A model generated the notes under the pieces. The model was not told the DNA's origin, ran no database searches, and saw only the letters and a program-made list of their open reading frames with translations. 64,000 nt of DNA, taken from assembly GCF_010470665.1 (NCBI RefSeq), contig NZ_VOPZ01000012.1, positions 1 to 64,000 on the forward strand. Reading direction: 5' to 3'. A program made the position numbers and the translations under genes. Numbering within the stretch: position 1 is the stretch's first letter; every line of letters begins with the position of its first letter. This DNA comes from Desulfovibrio sp. JC022. Lineage in GTDB: Bacteria; Desulfobacterota; Desulfovibrionia; Desulfovibrionales; Desulfovibrionaceae. Shown piece by piece: positions 35,817 through 44,404 of the stretch.

Positions 35817-36250
35817 TGAGTAAGGCTTTTGAATGCCAGATGTGCGGCCATTGCTGCCAGGGCGAAGGCGGCATCATCATGACCGCAAAGGACCGCAATC
35901 GTCTCGCCGATCATCTCGGCATCACCGAACAGGAACTGATTGAAAAACACAGCGAAACCGTAAATGGAAAAATCCGCCTCCAATCAGGCGAAGACGGGTA
36001 CTGTGTATTTTATAATGAAGGCTGCGGTATTCATCCCGGTCGCCCGGATATCTGTCGTGCCTGGCCTTTTTTCCGGGGCAACCTTGTGGATGAAATGAGC
36101 TGGGAAATGATTCAGGATTACTGCCCCGGCGTTAACAAAGAAGCCGGACACTCCAAATTCGTAGAAGAAGGCAAGGAATACATCCGCGCCGAGGGACTGC
36201 GCCAGCACGATCCCGATGTTGCACCCAACGCACTTATCACTGAAGATTAA
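35816..36250 (+). CDS. YkgJ-type cysteine-cluster protein
   Basis: 144 residues with the metal-binding cluster CQMCGHCC at the start and further Cys in 'GYCVFYNEGCGIHPGRPDICRAWPF', the standard YkgJ (CxxCxxCC and later C) layout thought to hold Zn or Fe. Translational coupling with the CoA-binding protein upstream and nine bases to the J-domain gene suggest one operon. Function not known. A second YkgJ protein is at 46491-47261. Confidence 0.88.
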   Translation: MSKAFECQMCGHCCQGEGGIIMTAKDRNRLADHLGITEQELIEKHSETVNGKIRLQSGEDGYCVFYNEGCGIHPGRPDICRAWPFFRGNLVDEMSWEMIQDYCPGVNKEAGHSKFVEEGKEYIRAEGLRQHDPDVAPNALITED

Positions 36251-36259
36251 AAATTTGAT

Positions 36260-37063
36260 ATGAACACAAGACAGGCACAGAGCATTCTAAAAGTCGGCCC
36301 CAACGCCAGCGAAGAGGACATCAAACGTTCTTTTCGTAAGCTGGCGTTCAGCATGCACCCGGACTTGAACCCCAGCCCTGATGCCGCCAAGAAATTCCGC
36401 CAACTGAACGAAGCATACGTTTTTCTCAAGAACGTAACAGGCAACACAAGTAACGGAAAAACTTCGGAAAAACGTTCATACACCCACCAGAACACAAGCA
36501 AAGCGCAGACAGACCGCAAGACCGCACGCGAAGGTGCCAGCGCATATCGGGCACAGCAATCCAAAGCCAAAACCGAGGCTCGCAGCAACGGAACCTCCAA
36601 CGCCCAGCAAAGCCGTTATTTTTTCCAGAAAGAAGAAGACGTACTTAAGGACATATTAAATGATCCTTTTGCCCGGCAGGTTTTCGAGGATATCTACAGC
36701 CAGATCAGCAAGGACAAACCTTTCCAGAAACCCAGCGCCCCGGTCAAAGAACGTAAGCTGAATGTCAACTGGGGAGACAAGACCGCCTCGGTGGATGTTT
36801 CATCCGGTCTGGGCTCAGGGGTCAAGTCATGGTTTAAAGGCCAGCTTGACGATGAACAGACCGTGTATTTCCCGGTTTCAGCCCTGCATCCCGGTCGCAC
36901 CGTACGCATCACCCTGCAACAGGGCATCCGCAAAAAGAGCAAAACCCTTGAGATAACCCTGCCCCGCGATTTCGTCATAGGGCGTCCTATCCGCTTAAAA
37001 GGGCAAGGCAGAAAACTCGGTCCCTTCAAGGGCGATCTTTACTTACGAATTCTGGCAAAATAA
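36260..37063 (+). CDS. J-domain protein with DnaJ-type C-terminal domain
   Basis: 267 residues. The J domain (about 1-60) has the HPD motif in 'FSMHPDLNPSPDAAKKFRQ', so it can stimulate DnaK. A basic, Gln/Ser/Thr-rich linker (about 65-120) has no zinc fingers. The end (about 195-267) resembles the second substrate-binding domain of DnaJ/CbpA ('VYFPVSALHPGRTVRITLQQ', 'KSKTLEITLPRDF'). It is shorter than DnaJ or CbpA because the first C-terminal subdomain is missing. It ends the three-gene operon. Confidence 0.85.
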   Translation: MNTRQAQSILKVGPNASEEDIKRSFRKLAFSMHPDLNPSPDAAKKFRQLNEAYVFLKNVTGNTSNGKTSEKRSYTHQNTSKAQTDRKTAREGASAYRAQQSKAKTEARSNGTSNAQQSRYFFQKEEDVLKDILNDPFARQVFEDIYSQISKDKPFQKPSAPVKERKLNVNWGDKTASVDVSSGLGSGVKSWFKGQLDDEQTVYFPVSALHPGRTVRITLQQGIRKKSKTLEITLPRDFVIGRPIRLKGQGRKLGPFKGDLYLRILAK

Positions 37064-37299
37064 TTTTTTCATACTCTGCTACTTTCTTTTTTTGAAAAAA
37101 AATTACCCTATTTACATTTTCACTTGTTTTCCTTCGCTTTTTTGACTAGCTCCTATAGTTAGAACAGAACCGTAATGTACTGCCCGTACAGGCAGCCATT
37201 CTTCCGGGTTCAACTCTGCATTCGGAAAATATACCCTCATTAAAGTTACAGACTTCTGCGGTTCAATAAGTATTTAACAAACACAAGGGGGCCCATCTC

Positions 37300-37938
37300 A
37301 TGCTGGCTATTCTTGACTACAAGGCCGGAAACCAGACCAGTGTGCAGCGCGCACTGAACAAACTCGGCATTCCAAACCAGATCACCGCCGACAAGGAAGT
37401 CCTGTCCAATGCTACAGGCATCATCTTCCCCGGCGTCGGAGCTGCCGGTCAGGCTATGGATGAACTCACATCCGGCGGACTGGACGAATTGCTTAAAGAA
37501 CTCGTACAGCAGAAAAAACCGCTGCTCGGTATCTGCGTCGGATGTCAGATCCTTCTGGATTACAGCGAAGAAAACGACACCAAGGCTCTTTCCGTAATTC
37601 CCGGTGAATGCCGTCTCTTCAACCCTTCATGGGAAGATTATGAAGGCGTGCCCATCCGTGTGCCTCACATGGGCTGGAACACCATCGAACTCAAGCAGGA
37701 TTGCGTTCTCTTCAAAGATATCGATCCTGAAGCACATTTTTACTTCGTACACAGCTACTACCCGGCTCCCGAAGAAAAACACATCATCGGTGAAACCACT
37801 TATGGTCGTCCCTTCTGTTCCCTGCACGGGCGTGAAGGCCTCTGGGCTGTACAATTCCACCCCGAAAAAAGTGGTAATCCCGGCCTGAAGCTGCTTTCAA
37901 ATTTCTATGAATACTGCAAGGAGGCTTCCGATGCTTAG
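37300..37938 (+). CDS. hisH: Imidazole glycerol phosphate synthase, glutaminase subunit HisH
   Basis: 212 residues, class I glutamine amidotransferase fold. The nucleophile is Cys in GICVGCQIL, and the His/Glu pair is in 'QFHPEKSG'. 'PHMGWN' is typical of HisH. It supplies ammonia to HisF for the fifth step of histidine synthesis, also releasing AICAR into purine synthesis. The stop lies eight bases inside the start of hisF. AAGGGGG-type site precedes the ATG. Confidence 0.95.
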   Translation: MLAILDYKAGNQTSVQRALNKLGIPNQITADKEVLSNATGIIFPGVGAAGQAMDELTSGGLDELLKELVQQKKPLLGICVGCQILLDYSEENDTKALSVIPGECRLFNPSWEDYEGVPIRVPHMGWNTIELKQDCVLFKDIDPEAHFYFVHSYYPAPEEKHIIGETTYGRPFCSLHGREGLWAVQFHPEKSGNPGLKLLSNFYEYCKEASDA

Positions 37939-38710
37939 TAAAAGAATCATCCCCTGCCTCGATGTACGGAACGGAATTCTCACCAAGGGTATCAAGTTCA
38001 AAGGCAACGTTGATATCGGTGATCCAGTTGAGACCGCCCGCCTGTACTACGAGCAGGGTGCGGACGAAATCGTATTCTACGACATCACCGCCTCTTCCGA
38101 AGGACGCGGAATTTTCCTTGATGTGGTTGAGCGTGTTGCTTCCGAGATCTTCATCCCCTTTTCCGTAGGCGGTGGCATCAACTCCGTACAGGATATGCGC
38201 GACGTATTGCTCGCAGGAGCGGAAAAGGTTTCCGTAAACTCCGGTGCGGTCAAAAATCCCGACATCATCAGCGAAGGTGCCGCAGCGTTCGGTTCTCAGT
38301 GCATCGTACTCGGCATGGACGTTAAACGGGTTGAAAAATCCGAGAAGATTCCTTCCGGCTTTGAAATCGTCATCAACGGCGGCCGCAAGTACATGGGGAT
38401 TGATGCTCTCGAATGGGCGAAGACCGGCGAAGCACTCGGAGCAGGCGAAATCTGCCTCAACTCCATTGACGCGGACGGCGTTAAAACCGGGTACGATCTT
38501 GAGCTGACCCGTCTCGTATCTGAAAGCGTACACATTCCCGTTATCGCTTCCGGCGGTGCAGGCAATCCGCAGCACATGGTCGAGGCCGTAACCGAGGGCC
38601 GCGCCACTGCCGCGCTCATCGCCTCCATCGTTCACTACGGTGACTACACCATCCCGCAGCTCAAAGAACACATGGCATCGAAAGGTGTACGGGTTCGTAG
38701 CAGCTGGTAA
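37931..38710 (+). CDS. hisF: Imidazole glycerol phosphate synthase, cyclase subunit HisF
   Basis: 259 residues from ATG 37931, preceded by AAGGAGG; an ATG at 37907 in frame is inside hisH and has no such site. The barrel motifs are complete: '[11 protein letters not shown]' with catalytic Asp, '[11 protein letters not shown]', 'FSVGGGI', a second Asp region 'LGMDVKR', 'SIDADG' and 'IASGGAGN'. Product pairs with HisH. No other his genes are near. AlaX and GlyA lie a few kb downstream on the other strand. Confidence 0.95.
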   Translation: MLSKRIIPCLDVRNGILTKGIKFKGNVDIGDPVETARLYYEQGADEIVFYDITASSEGRGIFLDVVERVASEIFIPFSVGGGINSVQDMRDVLLAGAEKVSVNSGAVKNPDIISEGAAAFGSQCIVLGMDVKRVEKSEKIPSGFEIVINGGRKYMGIDALEWAKTGEALGAGEICLNSIDADGVKTGYDLELTRLVSESVHIPVIASGGAGNPQHMVEAVTEGRATAALIASIVHYGDYTIPQLKEHMASKGVRVRSSW

Positions 38711-38720
38711 ATTAAAATTT

Positions 38721-38752
38721 AAAGGCGAAGTTGATTTCTCAGCTTCGCCTTT
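38721..38752 (+). terminator. Intrinsic terminator after hisHF
   Basis: A 10-bp stem (38721-38730 with 38743-38752) followed by a T tract that reaches the stop codon of the converging glycosyltransferase gene. Confidence 0.85.
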
Positions 38753-38754
38753 TT

Positions 38755-39873
38755 TTATTTACTCAAAAACTCTTCTACAAATTTTAGATACGGCTCAATC
38801 CCGCATGGAACATCGTCCGGCCATTGGAATGGTTGGCCTTGCTCCTCTGTGGCTGTCTTTGGGATCATTTCAGCCAGCTTCATGTAGTCAGACGGGTCAT
38901 CAATAATCTGCTCCTCCGGCAGGAAATAGCTGCTTCCATTGTCGCGGGAACTGATTACCGGGACTCCGCAGGCCAACGCTTCGAGTACGGAGTTGGAACA
39001 GGCATCATAAAATGACGGGAGTACGAAAACATCGGAACGCCCGTAAAGAGCAGGCATGTCTTCCACTTTCCCAAGAAAACGCACCCGCCCGGCAACGCCC
39101 AGTTCTTTGGCAAGCTTTATGTACTTGGACGGATTGCGCCCGCCGGCCACTTGCAGATGGTAATTTTCAGGCAGTTCGGCAAGGGCTTTGATCAGGACCG
39201 AAACACCCTTGAGCGCAAAATTTGTTGTCGCAGTGGAGATGAGGACATCTTTCTCTGACAGGGAAAATTCTGCACGGGAGAAATTCCTTTCCTCTTGCGA
39301 GAAAGGGCTGAATAACGACAAATCCGGCTTATTGTAGATGACATCAATTTTGCGTCCGGCAAGGGAAGGATGGGAATCAACCATCCAGTCACGCACCCGG
39401 TGCGAAACGCAAACCATGCGGCAATCAGAAGCAGCCTGTTTGCGCTCAATATATTTGATGATCAAATTGACCAGCGCAGTACGACGGCGAAACATCTTGA
39501 AAGAACGAGCAAAGCCTTTAGGCCACGCCCGTTGCGACAGGGACCAGAAAGATTCCAACGGCCCGCCGCCAATGCGCAACATATCCTGATTCAAGGATTT
39601 ACCGAGACTTATGGTCAGGTCGTAATTACCATTCTTGCGCGCCTTTTCAGCAGCCAGCACAAACCAGAGCAACTTCCCGGCCCGGCAGAATCCATAACGC
39701 CCCACGTTGATGATATTCACACCCTGCGGCGGTTCATCTTCAGCCCGCGCACAGATAAAATCAACGGAATATCCGGAATCGGTAAGGGCTGCACTCAAAT
39801 TGTATCCAAAACGCTCCACCCCGCCGTAGCGGCCAAAACGGGGCAAAATCAGGGCTATTCTTTTCATGTTCAT
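38755..39873 (-). CDS. Glycosyltransferase family 4 (WaaG-like)
   Basis: 372 residues, GT-B fold. The N-terminal acceptor half begins with RIALILPRFGRYGGVERF. The donor half holds 'VLISTATTNFALKGVSVLI' and the family motif 'LPSFYDACSNSVLEALACGVPVISS' (the E of ACSNSVLEALACG binds the nucleotide sugar). It resembles the glucosyltransferases of lipopolysaccharide core synthesis. No other sugar genes are adjacent; the PAP2 phosphatase upstream diverges. The start could be ATG 39873 or the ATG two codons later. Confidence 0.88.
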   Translation of the reverse strand: MNMKRIALILPRFGRYGGVERFGYNLSAALTDSGYSVDFICARAEDEPPQGVNIINVGRYGFCRAGKLLWFVLAAEKARKNGNYDLTISLGKSLNQDMLRIGGGPLESFWSLSQRAWPKGFARSFKMFRRRTALVNLIIKYIERKQAASDCRMVCVSHRVRDWMVDSHPSLAGRKIDVIYNKPDLSLFSPFSQEERNFSRAEFSLSEKDVLISTATTNFALKGVSVLIKALAELPENYHLQVAGGRNPSKYIKLAKELGVAGRVRFLGKVEDMPALYGRSDVFVLPSFYDACSNSVLEALACGVPVISSRDNGSSYFLPEEQIIDDPSDYMKLAEMIPKTATEEQGQPFQWPDDVPCGIEPYLKFVEEFLSK

Positions 39874-39907
39874 CTATATTTAATGTATCTGGTTACTCAC
39901 AAAATCG

Positions 39908-40033
39908 TCAGACTATTGAGAAAGTGCCAGATGCTAGGCGCAAGAAAAATACTGGAACGAAGCGTATTAAGCATACGTGAGTTTCAGTATTTCTCGCAGC
40001 AACGACGCAGATGGTGCTTTATCAGCAGTCTGA
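39908..40033. repeat. Long imperfect palindrome (MITE/REP-like element)
   Basis: The outer arms (39908-39953 region with 39988-40033 region) pair over about 45 bases with mismatches (TCAGACT ... AAATACTG on the left; CAGTATTT ... AGTCTGA on the right). The centre holds GTATTAAGCATAC. It fits no gene. The outer arm TCAGACT/AGTCTGA and the 'AACGACGCAGATGG' stretch look like a dispersed palindromic repeat of sulfate reducers, but other copies are not visible in this window. Confidence 0.6.
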
Positions 40034-40193
40034 TCCCTTGCGGGCTTTTATTTATATTGATACTCGCAACCATGTCTGGCAGCGTAAAAGCCGCCTGAAA
40101 CTAAAATTCCGAGTTGAAATCGTTGTAACGGACGGGGATGTTATTCGGAAACAACCGTCTTGCCAAGGAAAACGCTCACACAGGAGAATATAA

Positions 40194-40793
40194 GTGCCGT
40201 TTTATACCCAACCGCTTGATATGCAGATATTCATTCTGGTCAACCAGATATTCCGCAAGCACTGGATGGACATAGCAATGCCTCTGCTTTCCTCCGCAGC
40301 CCTGCTCTGGACCATTATCGCGGTAGTCACTATTTTCGGAGTCTGGAAAAAAGGTCCAAAATTTCTAGTCATTATCCTGCTAATCTCCGCCACCATGGGG
40401 CTGGCCGACTTTTCCACCAACATGATCAAAAAATCCATAGGCAGGGTCCGCCCGCTCAATTCCATTGCCCTGACCTATTTCAAAGAAGACGGAATCTGGC
40501 AACGCAGACCGCTGGATTACCAGCAGACCAAAGAACGCGGCAATTCCTACCCTTCCGCCCATGCTGCAAACTCCATGGCCTTCGCGGTCATGCTCATGTT
40601 CTTTTTCCGCCAACTGCGCCCGTGGATGCTCTTCCTGCCCATCGGGGTCGGTTATTCTCGCCTCTATCTGGGAAAGCATTTCCCTACTGACGTCATGGCA
40701 GGCTGGGCCTTTGGGGCCTGCATCGCCATTTCAGTCTGGCTGCTTTGGAGTTATTGGCTGAAATTTAAGTTGCCGGAAAAATATAGGCCTTAA
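40194..40793 (+). CDS. PAP2-family phosphatase, membrane-bound
   Basis: 199 residues from GTG 40194, with AGGAG eight bases upstream. The three catalytic blocks are present: KKSIGRVRPLN, 'YPSAHAANS' and SRLYLGKHFPTDVMAG. Several membrane helices place the site at the outer face. Such enzymes dephosphorylate lipid phosphates such as undecaprenyl pyrophosphate or phosphatidic acid. Its divergence from the glycosyltransferase gene suggests an envelope role. A terminator follows within ten bases. Confidence 0.9.
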   Translation: MPFYTQPLDMQIFILVNQIFRKHWMDIAMPLLSSAALLWTIIAVVTIFGVWKKGPKFLVIILLISATMGLADFSTNMIKKSIGRVRPLNSIALTYFKEDGIWQRRPLDYQQTKERGNSYPSAHAANSMAFAVMLMFFFRQLRPWMLFLPIGVGYSRLYLGKHFPTDVMAGWAFGACIAISVWLLWSYWLKFKLPEKYRP

Positions 40794-40799
40794 AAACTG

Positions 40800-40829
40800 A
40801 ATCCCCCTTGGAAAATTCCGAGGGGGATT
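40800..40829. terminator. Terminator between PAP2 gene and the small exported protein
   Basis: AATCCCCCTTGGAA pairs with TTCCGAGGGGGATT (one G-T pair, two-base AA centre), ending in TTAG. It can serve both convergent genes. Confidence 0.8.
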
Positions 40830-40865
40830 TAGTTACTTGACTGCAAAGATTGGTGCGGAAACAAT

Positions 40866-41111
40866 CTACTGGTTATACCATATGCTCAGGTTCCATGTGT
40901 TTGCATCCTTTTGATAAAACATGTGCCTATTCACTTTAGTAATAGGAACAGGAGCCTTAATATCCAGCCTGATAAACGAGGAACTACACATTACGGTTCT
41001 AACATCACACGTTCCGGCAGCTTGACCTTGATTGCCAAACATTGTGCCTAGAAAAAAACCTATCCCCAAAACAAACGCGAGTACTGCGACCCGCAACGCT
41101 TTCGTTTTCAT
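40866..41111 (-). CDS. Small exported or inner-membrane-anchored protein, unknown
   Basis: 81 residues from ATG 41111, chosen for AAGGAG eight bases upstream; the frame stays open to 41282 but that part has no site. The N-terminus is a signal peptide or anchor (ALRVAVLAFVLGIGFFLGTMF). The mature ~50 residues have two Cys (CDVRTVMC) and a strand-rich end. No family recognised. It lies after two terminator-like hairpins of glyA, so it is probably its own transcript. Confidence 0.7.
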   Translation of the reverse strand: MKTKALRVAVLAFVLGIGFFLGTMFGNQGQAAGTCDVRTVMCSSSFIRLDIKAPVPITKVNRHMFYQKDANTWNLSIWYNQ

Positions 41112-41183
41112 TGCCCTGCTCCTTGATTGACTGTTTCTCCTACTTACAATGGTACATAAAAAACAACCTTTGCTCCATACATT

Positions 41184-41223
41184 AAAAAATCGACTTGATC
41201 CGTAAGGACCAAGTCGATTTTTT
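41184..41223. terminator. Hairpin with A/T flanks upstream of the small exported protein
   Basis: A 14-bp perfect stem (41184-41197 with 41210-41223) with poly-A on one side and poly-T on the other. On the minus strand it can end read-through from glyA before the small gene's promoter. Confidence 0.8.
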
Positions 41224-41328
41224 ATTTGAAGGATGGGGTGATGAAAAATTACCGGGCTGGCTAAAAAAGTTGTTACCCACAAGACAATTTACAATAAAAT
41301 TTTCAGCCAGCTCCGGTTAGAAATATTT

Positions 41329-41363
41329 GTCCGGGATTCCCGGGGATGCGTGGAATCCCGGAC
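41329..41363 (-). terminator. Hairpin just after glyA
   Basis: GTCCGGGATTCC (41329-41340) pairs perfectly with GGAATCCCGGAC (41352-41363), 25 bases after the glyA stop, followed on the minus strand by AAATATTTC. Confidence 0.7.
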
Positions 41364-41387
41364 ACATTGGAAGGAAGGAGTTTTCAA

Positions 41388-42644
41388 CTAGATTCCCGGA
41401 ACCGGAAACCTTGAGCAGAAAGATTCAATTTCCGACCGGGTGGTGACGGCCAGATTTTTGTCTTCAGGATTTTGGAGGATGGTGGTCATCCAACCCGCCA
41501 ATTTGACCATATCGGACTCCTTCATGCCGCGGGAGGTGGCTGCGGGAGTACCGATCCTGATACCGCTGGGCTTCAGGGGCGGATTGGGGTCATCGGGGAC
41601 GATCTGTTTGTTGGTAGTGATAGCAACCTCATCGAGCAGTTCTTCGGCAACTTTGCCATTGATGCCGTAGCTCTTCTCGGTATCGAGAACCATCATGTGA
41701 TTGTCTGTTCCTCCGGTGACTAGGGAGGCACCGGATTTCAGCAGTTCATCCGCCAATGTTTTTGCATTAAGCAGCACCTGCCTGCCGTATTCCTTGAATT
41801 CCGGCTCAAGTGCTTTTTTGAGGGTAACCGCGATACCGGCAATGGTGTTCATGTGCGGTCCGCCCTGCAAACCGGGGAAGACGGCTTTATCGATCTTGGG
41901 CGCGAATTCCTTTTTGCAAAGGATCATTCCGCCACGGGGACCGCGCAGGGACTTGTGGGAGGTAGAAGTGACAACATCAAAGCCGAAGTCAAAGGGATTG
42001 CGGATGACATCGGCTGCAATGAGACCGCCGTAGTGCGAGGCATCGGTCATGGTGATAGCCCCAACTTCGTCGGCAATCTTCTTGAAGGCGGCGTAATCCA
42101 GATCGCGGGGATAAGAGGTGTATCCGCAAAGGATCATTTTCGGCTTGTGTTCAAGGGCGGTTTTGCGCAGCTCGTCAAAATCAATCGCACCGTCAACCGG
42201 ATCAGTTTTGTAGCGGATGAAATTAAAAAGCTTGCCCATGAAGGAAACCGGGGCACCGTGAGTGAGGTGCCCGCCATGGGAGAGATCCATGGCCAGAATA
42301 GTATCGCCGGGTTCAAGAAGGCCGAGATATACAGCCTGGTTCATGGGAGAACCGGAGAGCGGCTGTACATTAGCGTGCTCACAACGAAAGACCTGCTTTG
42401 CCCGCTCACGGGCAATGTCTTCGATAGTATCAGTGAATTCCTGACCGCCGTAGTAACGTCTGCCGGGGTAACCTTCGGAGTATTTGTTGGTAAAAACACT
42501 GCCGAGGGTGCAGAGAACTTCGGGGTAGGTGTAATTTTCAGAAGGGATCAGCTCAATACCGACTTTCTGACGGGATTCCTCGCCTGAAAGTGCATTGAAA
42601 ATGTCGGGGTCATTTGATTGGAGAAGATTTCGATATTCCTGCAT
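41388..42644 (-). CDS. glyA: Serine hydroxymethyltransferase GlyA
   Basis: 418 residues from ATG 42644; AAGGA lies six to seven bases upstream, whereas the GTG at 42650 overlaps that site. The PLP lysine is in STSHKSLRGPRGG, and the usual glycine-rich 'GYPGRRYYGG' and 'LSHGGHLTHG' motifs are present. The enzyme converts serine and tetrahydrofolate into glycine and 5,10-methylene-THF, the main source of one-carbon units. The leader carries a ZTP-riboswitch-like fold, linking expression to folate stress. Confidence 0.96.
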   Translation of the reverse strand: MQEYRNLLQSNDPDIFNALSGEESRQKVGIELIPSENYTYPEVLCTLGSVFTNKYSEGYPGRRYYGGQEFTDTIEDIARERAKQVFRCEHANVQPLSGSPMNQAVYLGLLEPGDTILAMDLSHGGHLTHGAPVSFMGKLFNFIRYKTDPVDGAIDFDELRKTALEHKPKMILCGYTSYPRDLDYAAFKKIADEVGAITMTDASHYGGLIAADVIRNPFDFGFDVVTSTSHKSLRGPRGGMILCKKEFAPKIDKAVFPGLQGGPHMNTIAGIAVTLKKALEPEFKEYGRQVLLNAKTLADELLKSGASLVTGGTDNHMMVLDTEKSYGINGKVAEELLDEVAITTNKQIVPDDPNPPLKPSGIRIGTPAATSRGMKESDMVKLAGWMTTILQNPEDKNLAVTTRSEIESFCSRFPVPGI

Positions 42645-42703
42645 GGGCACTCCTTGTAGATCGCCTCATGAAGAGGCAAGGAAGCACGTCTTGAAAAAGA
42701 CGA

Positions 42704-42780
42704 GGCCCAGGCGAGCGGCAGGTAAAATAAATTCCGTGTTTCCCTGTGGTTAATTCCACATTACATCGCCAGTTGCACGG
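42704..42780 (-). promoter_or_regulatory. ZTP riboswitch (pfl motif) in the glyA leader
   Basis: On the minus strand the leader reads CCGTGCAACTGGCG, then a small GTGG/CCAC hairpin closed by AACCACAGGGAAACACGG, and after a short AT-rich linker GCCGCTCGCCTGGGC. These are the two conserved halves of the ZTP riboswitch: an internal-loop hairpin and a CCGCCUGGGC-type pseudoknot domain. The class senses ZTP/ZMP and often controls glyA. Downstream hairpins follow at about 42686-42703 (CGTCTT/AAGACG) and 42663-42677 (GCCTC/GAGGC, next to the ribosome site), so control may be translational. Subdomain borders are approximate. Confidence 0.75.
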
Positions 42781-42852
42781 AATGTGTGTTCAAAAACTGA
42801 CCTATAACTAGCAACAGATTCAGCCTCTGTAAACAAGTTTTTCAACTTGTGC

Positions 42853-43296
42853 TTAAATTTCCGGTTCACCAAGCTTGTAGCGTATGCGCAGGACACCGTC
42901 ATCAAAGCTGTGTGAAACCATCTTGAATTCACCTATTTCATTGGATTTTTCAACATGCTCACCAATACAGGGACAGGCATCAAAATCACCGATATTTACC
43001 ACCCGCACCTCGGTCACTCCTTCAGGAAGACGGGTCAGATTGAAGCGTTCATCGGCCTCTTTAAGACTGATCATCTGTTCAGTCACAATCAATTCTGAAG
43101 AAATCGCTTCGTTAACACCCTGCTCGATCTCACCAGCTTCAACGTCAGTCAACCCGCGCTCGAACTTATAATCGCACTTGGATTTCTTCTTGTTGATATG
43201 CGCACTGAAACAGCGGTCACAATCAAACTTACGTACCATCACCTGATTCAAAATATGCTCCGCAGAATGCATACGGGGCTGGTAGTGTTTTGCCAT
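42853..43296 (-). CDS. AlaX-like alanyl-tRNA editing hydrolase (freestanding)
   Basis: 147 residues. The zinc ligands of the AlaRS/ThrRS second additional domain are in HSAEHIL and CPCIGEHV (HxxxH and CxxxH). The chain begins right at the editing fold and has no ligase domain. Such proteins cut Ser or Gly from mischarged tRNA-Ala in the cytoplasm. It lies upstream of glyA on the same strand but has its own spacer. Confidence 0.85.
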   Translation of the reverse strand: MAKHYQPRMHSAEHILNQVMVRKFDCDRCFSAHINKKKSKCDYKFERGLTDVEAGEIEQGVNEAISSELIVTEQMISLKEADERFNLTRLPEGVTEVRVVNIGDFDACPCIGEHVEKSNEIGEFKMVSHSFDDGVLRIRYKLGEPEI

Positions 43297-43421
43297 GTTT
43301 GGAAGTTCCTTTTTTATTCGTTAAATTACTTACTCCCTAACGTATTCCAATTGGACGTATAGCTCAAGCTCCCGAAAAACAGCATCTAACTCCGGCACAA
43401 TAACTGCCCAAAAAACAAAAA

Positions 43422-43463
43422 AAACCGGAACCACGACCTTAATTCAGATCACAGCTCCGGTTT
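43422..43463 (-). terminator. Intrinsic terminator after the PEP-CTERM-like gene
   Basis: On the minus strand AAACCGGA (43463-43456) pairs with TCCGGTTT (43429-43422) and runs into a long T tract. It begins 26 bases after the stop codon. Confidence 0.85.
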
Positions 43464-43488
43464 AATTCTTTACAATTTAAATGAAAAC

Positions 43489-44082
43489 CTAGAAAAACCT
43501 GCGCTTCACAAATCCAACCACACCAAGCCCACCGAGCATGAGAAATGCGGCACCCGGAATGGGGGTCGGGGCAACATTGGAGATATTGGTAACCTTCAAA
43601 TCTACTGCTGCAACCTGAGTATAGGACCAATTATCTTCCACATTGTAAGCGGCTTCATATACCTGCTGCACAGTTGAACCGATGGCGAGATCTGTAAAAC
43701 TATCCCCCCAACCATTCATATACACTGATGAATAATCATTTCCAGTGTATGCATAATAATTGTGCTTACCATCCTTCAAGTATGCATTAGTATTGGATCC
43801 ATAACCATTCAGCGTACCTGAAAACAAAGAACTGTAATAAGATTTATTTACAGTTTTAGTCTTTCCGTTGTTCTGCGTATAGTATCCGGTCCGATCAGTA
43901 TCGATTTCAATCACATACCTCACAGTATCGCCGATGGATAACCCGGCTGCACTGGCCAACCCGCCACCATCACTGATGGCACCAACAGTACCTTCAAGGG
44001 TATAATAATAAGATGAAGCAAAAGCCTGTGCCGGGAGAACAAAAATAACCAGCAAAGCCAGAATGCTTAAAATATTCTTCAT
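43489..44082 (-). CDS. Secreted protein with PEP-CTERM-like (IPGA) sorting signal
   Basis: 197 residues from ATG 44082, preceded by GGAGGTGAT. A signal peptide ends near 'AQAFA' (residue 22). The mature part is Tyr/Asn/Ser-rich and beta-like ('YYTLEGTVGAISDGGG'). The end has a short Pro motif (PTPIPGAAFL), a hydrophobic helix and KRRFF, the layout of PEP-CTERM/VPLPA-type signals recognised by exosortases. The motif is PIPGA rather than PEP or VPLPA, which is a variant. No exosortase gene is in the window. Confidence 0.78.
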   Translation of the reverse strand: MKNILSILALLVIFVLPAQAFASSYYYTLEGTVGAISDGGGLASAAGLSIGDTVRYVIEIDTDRTGYYTQNNGKTKTVNKSYYSSLFSGTLNGYGSNTNAYLKDGKHNYYAYTGNDYSSVYMNGWGDSFTDLAIGSTVQQVYEAAYNVEDNWSYTQVAAVDLKVTNISNVAPTPIPGAAFLMLGGLGVVGFVKRRFF

Positions 44083-44345
44083 TAGGATCACCTCCACCGA
44101 TTTTCCTAGACTGAAAATAACCTCTGTACAAAATTCAGTCAAGAAATCCCGGAAAAACCGTATCAGGTCTACGGTAAGCCAACCTGTTAATATTTCGAAA
44201 CTTTAAACATGTGTCAAAAAACACATATAAATATATTATGTATTATCAACAAAAAAACAAGTGCTCATTGCCATAATACCGACAGCTGCCAGCTGCATTT
44301 ATTTAGTCAAGCAAGGTCAATGCCAGAAACAGATGGCGCAAAAAA

Positions 44346-44371
44346 TCCCGGCTGAAAAACTTCAGCCGGGA
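44346..44371 (-). terminator. Hairpin after the M29 aminopeptidase gene
   Basis: TCCCGGCTGAA (44346-44356) pairs with TTCAGCCGGGA (44361-44371) around a four-base loop, 34 bases after the stop; on the minus strand it ends in TTTTTTGC. Confidence 0.85.
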
Positions 44372-44404
44372 CTCTGATGCAAACTTCAAAAAATGAAGAC
44401 TAAC

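Noticed and set aside
37784-38671. 295-codon minus-strand frame opposite hisF
   Set aside because: HisF is certain on the plus strand; the reverse frame is a codon-bias artefact.
39370-40098. 242-codon plus-strand frame over the glycosyltransferase and the palindrome
   Set aside because: Its first half is opposite a clear gene and its second half runs through the palindromic repeat.
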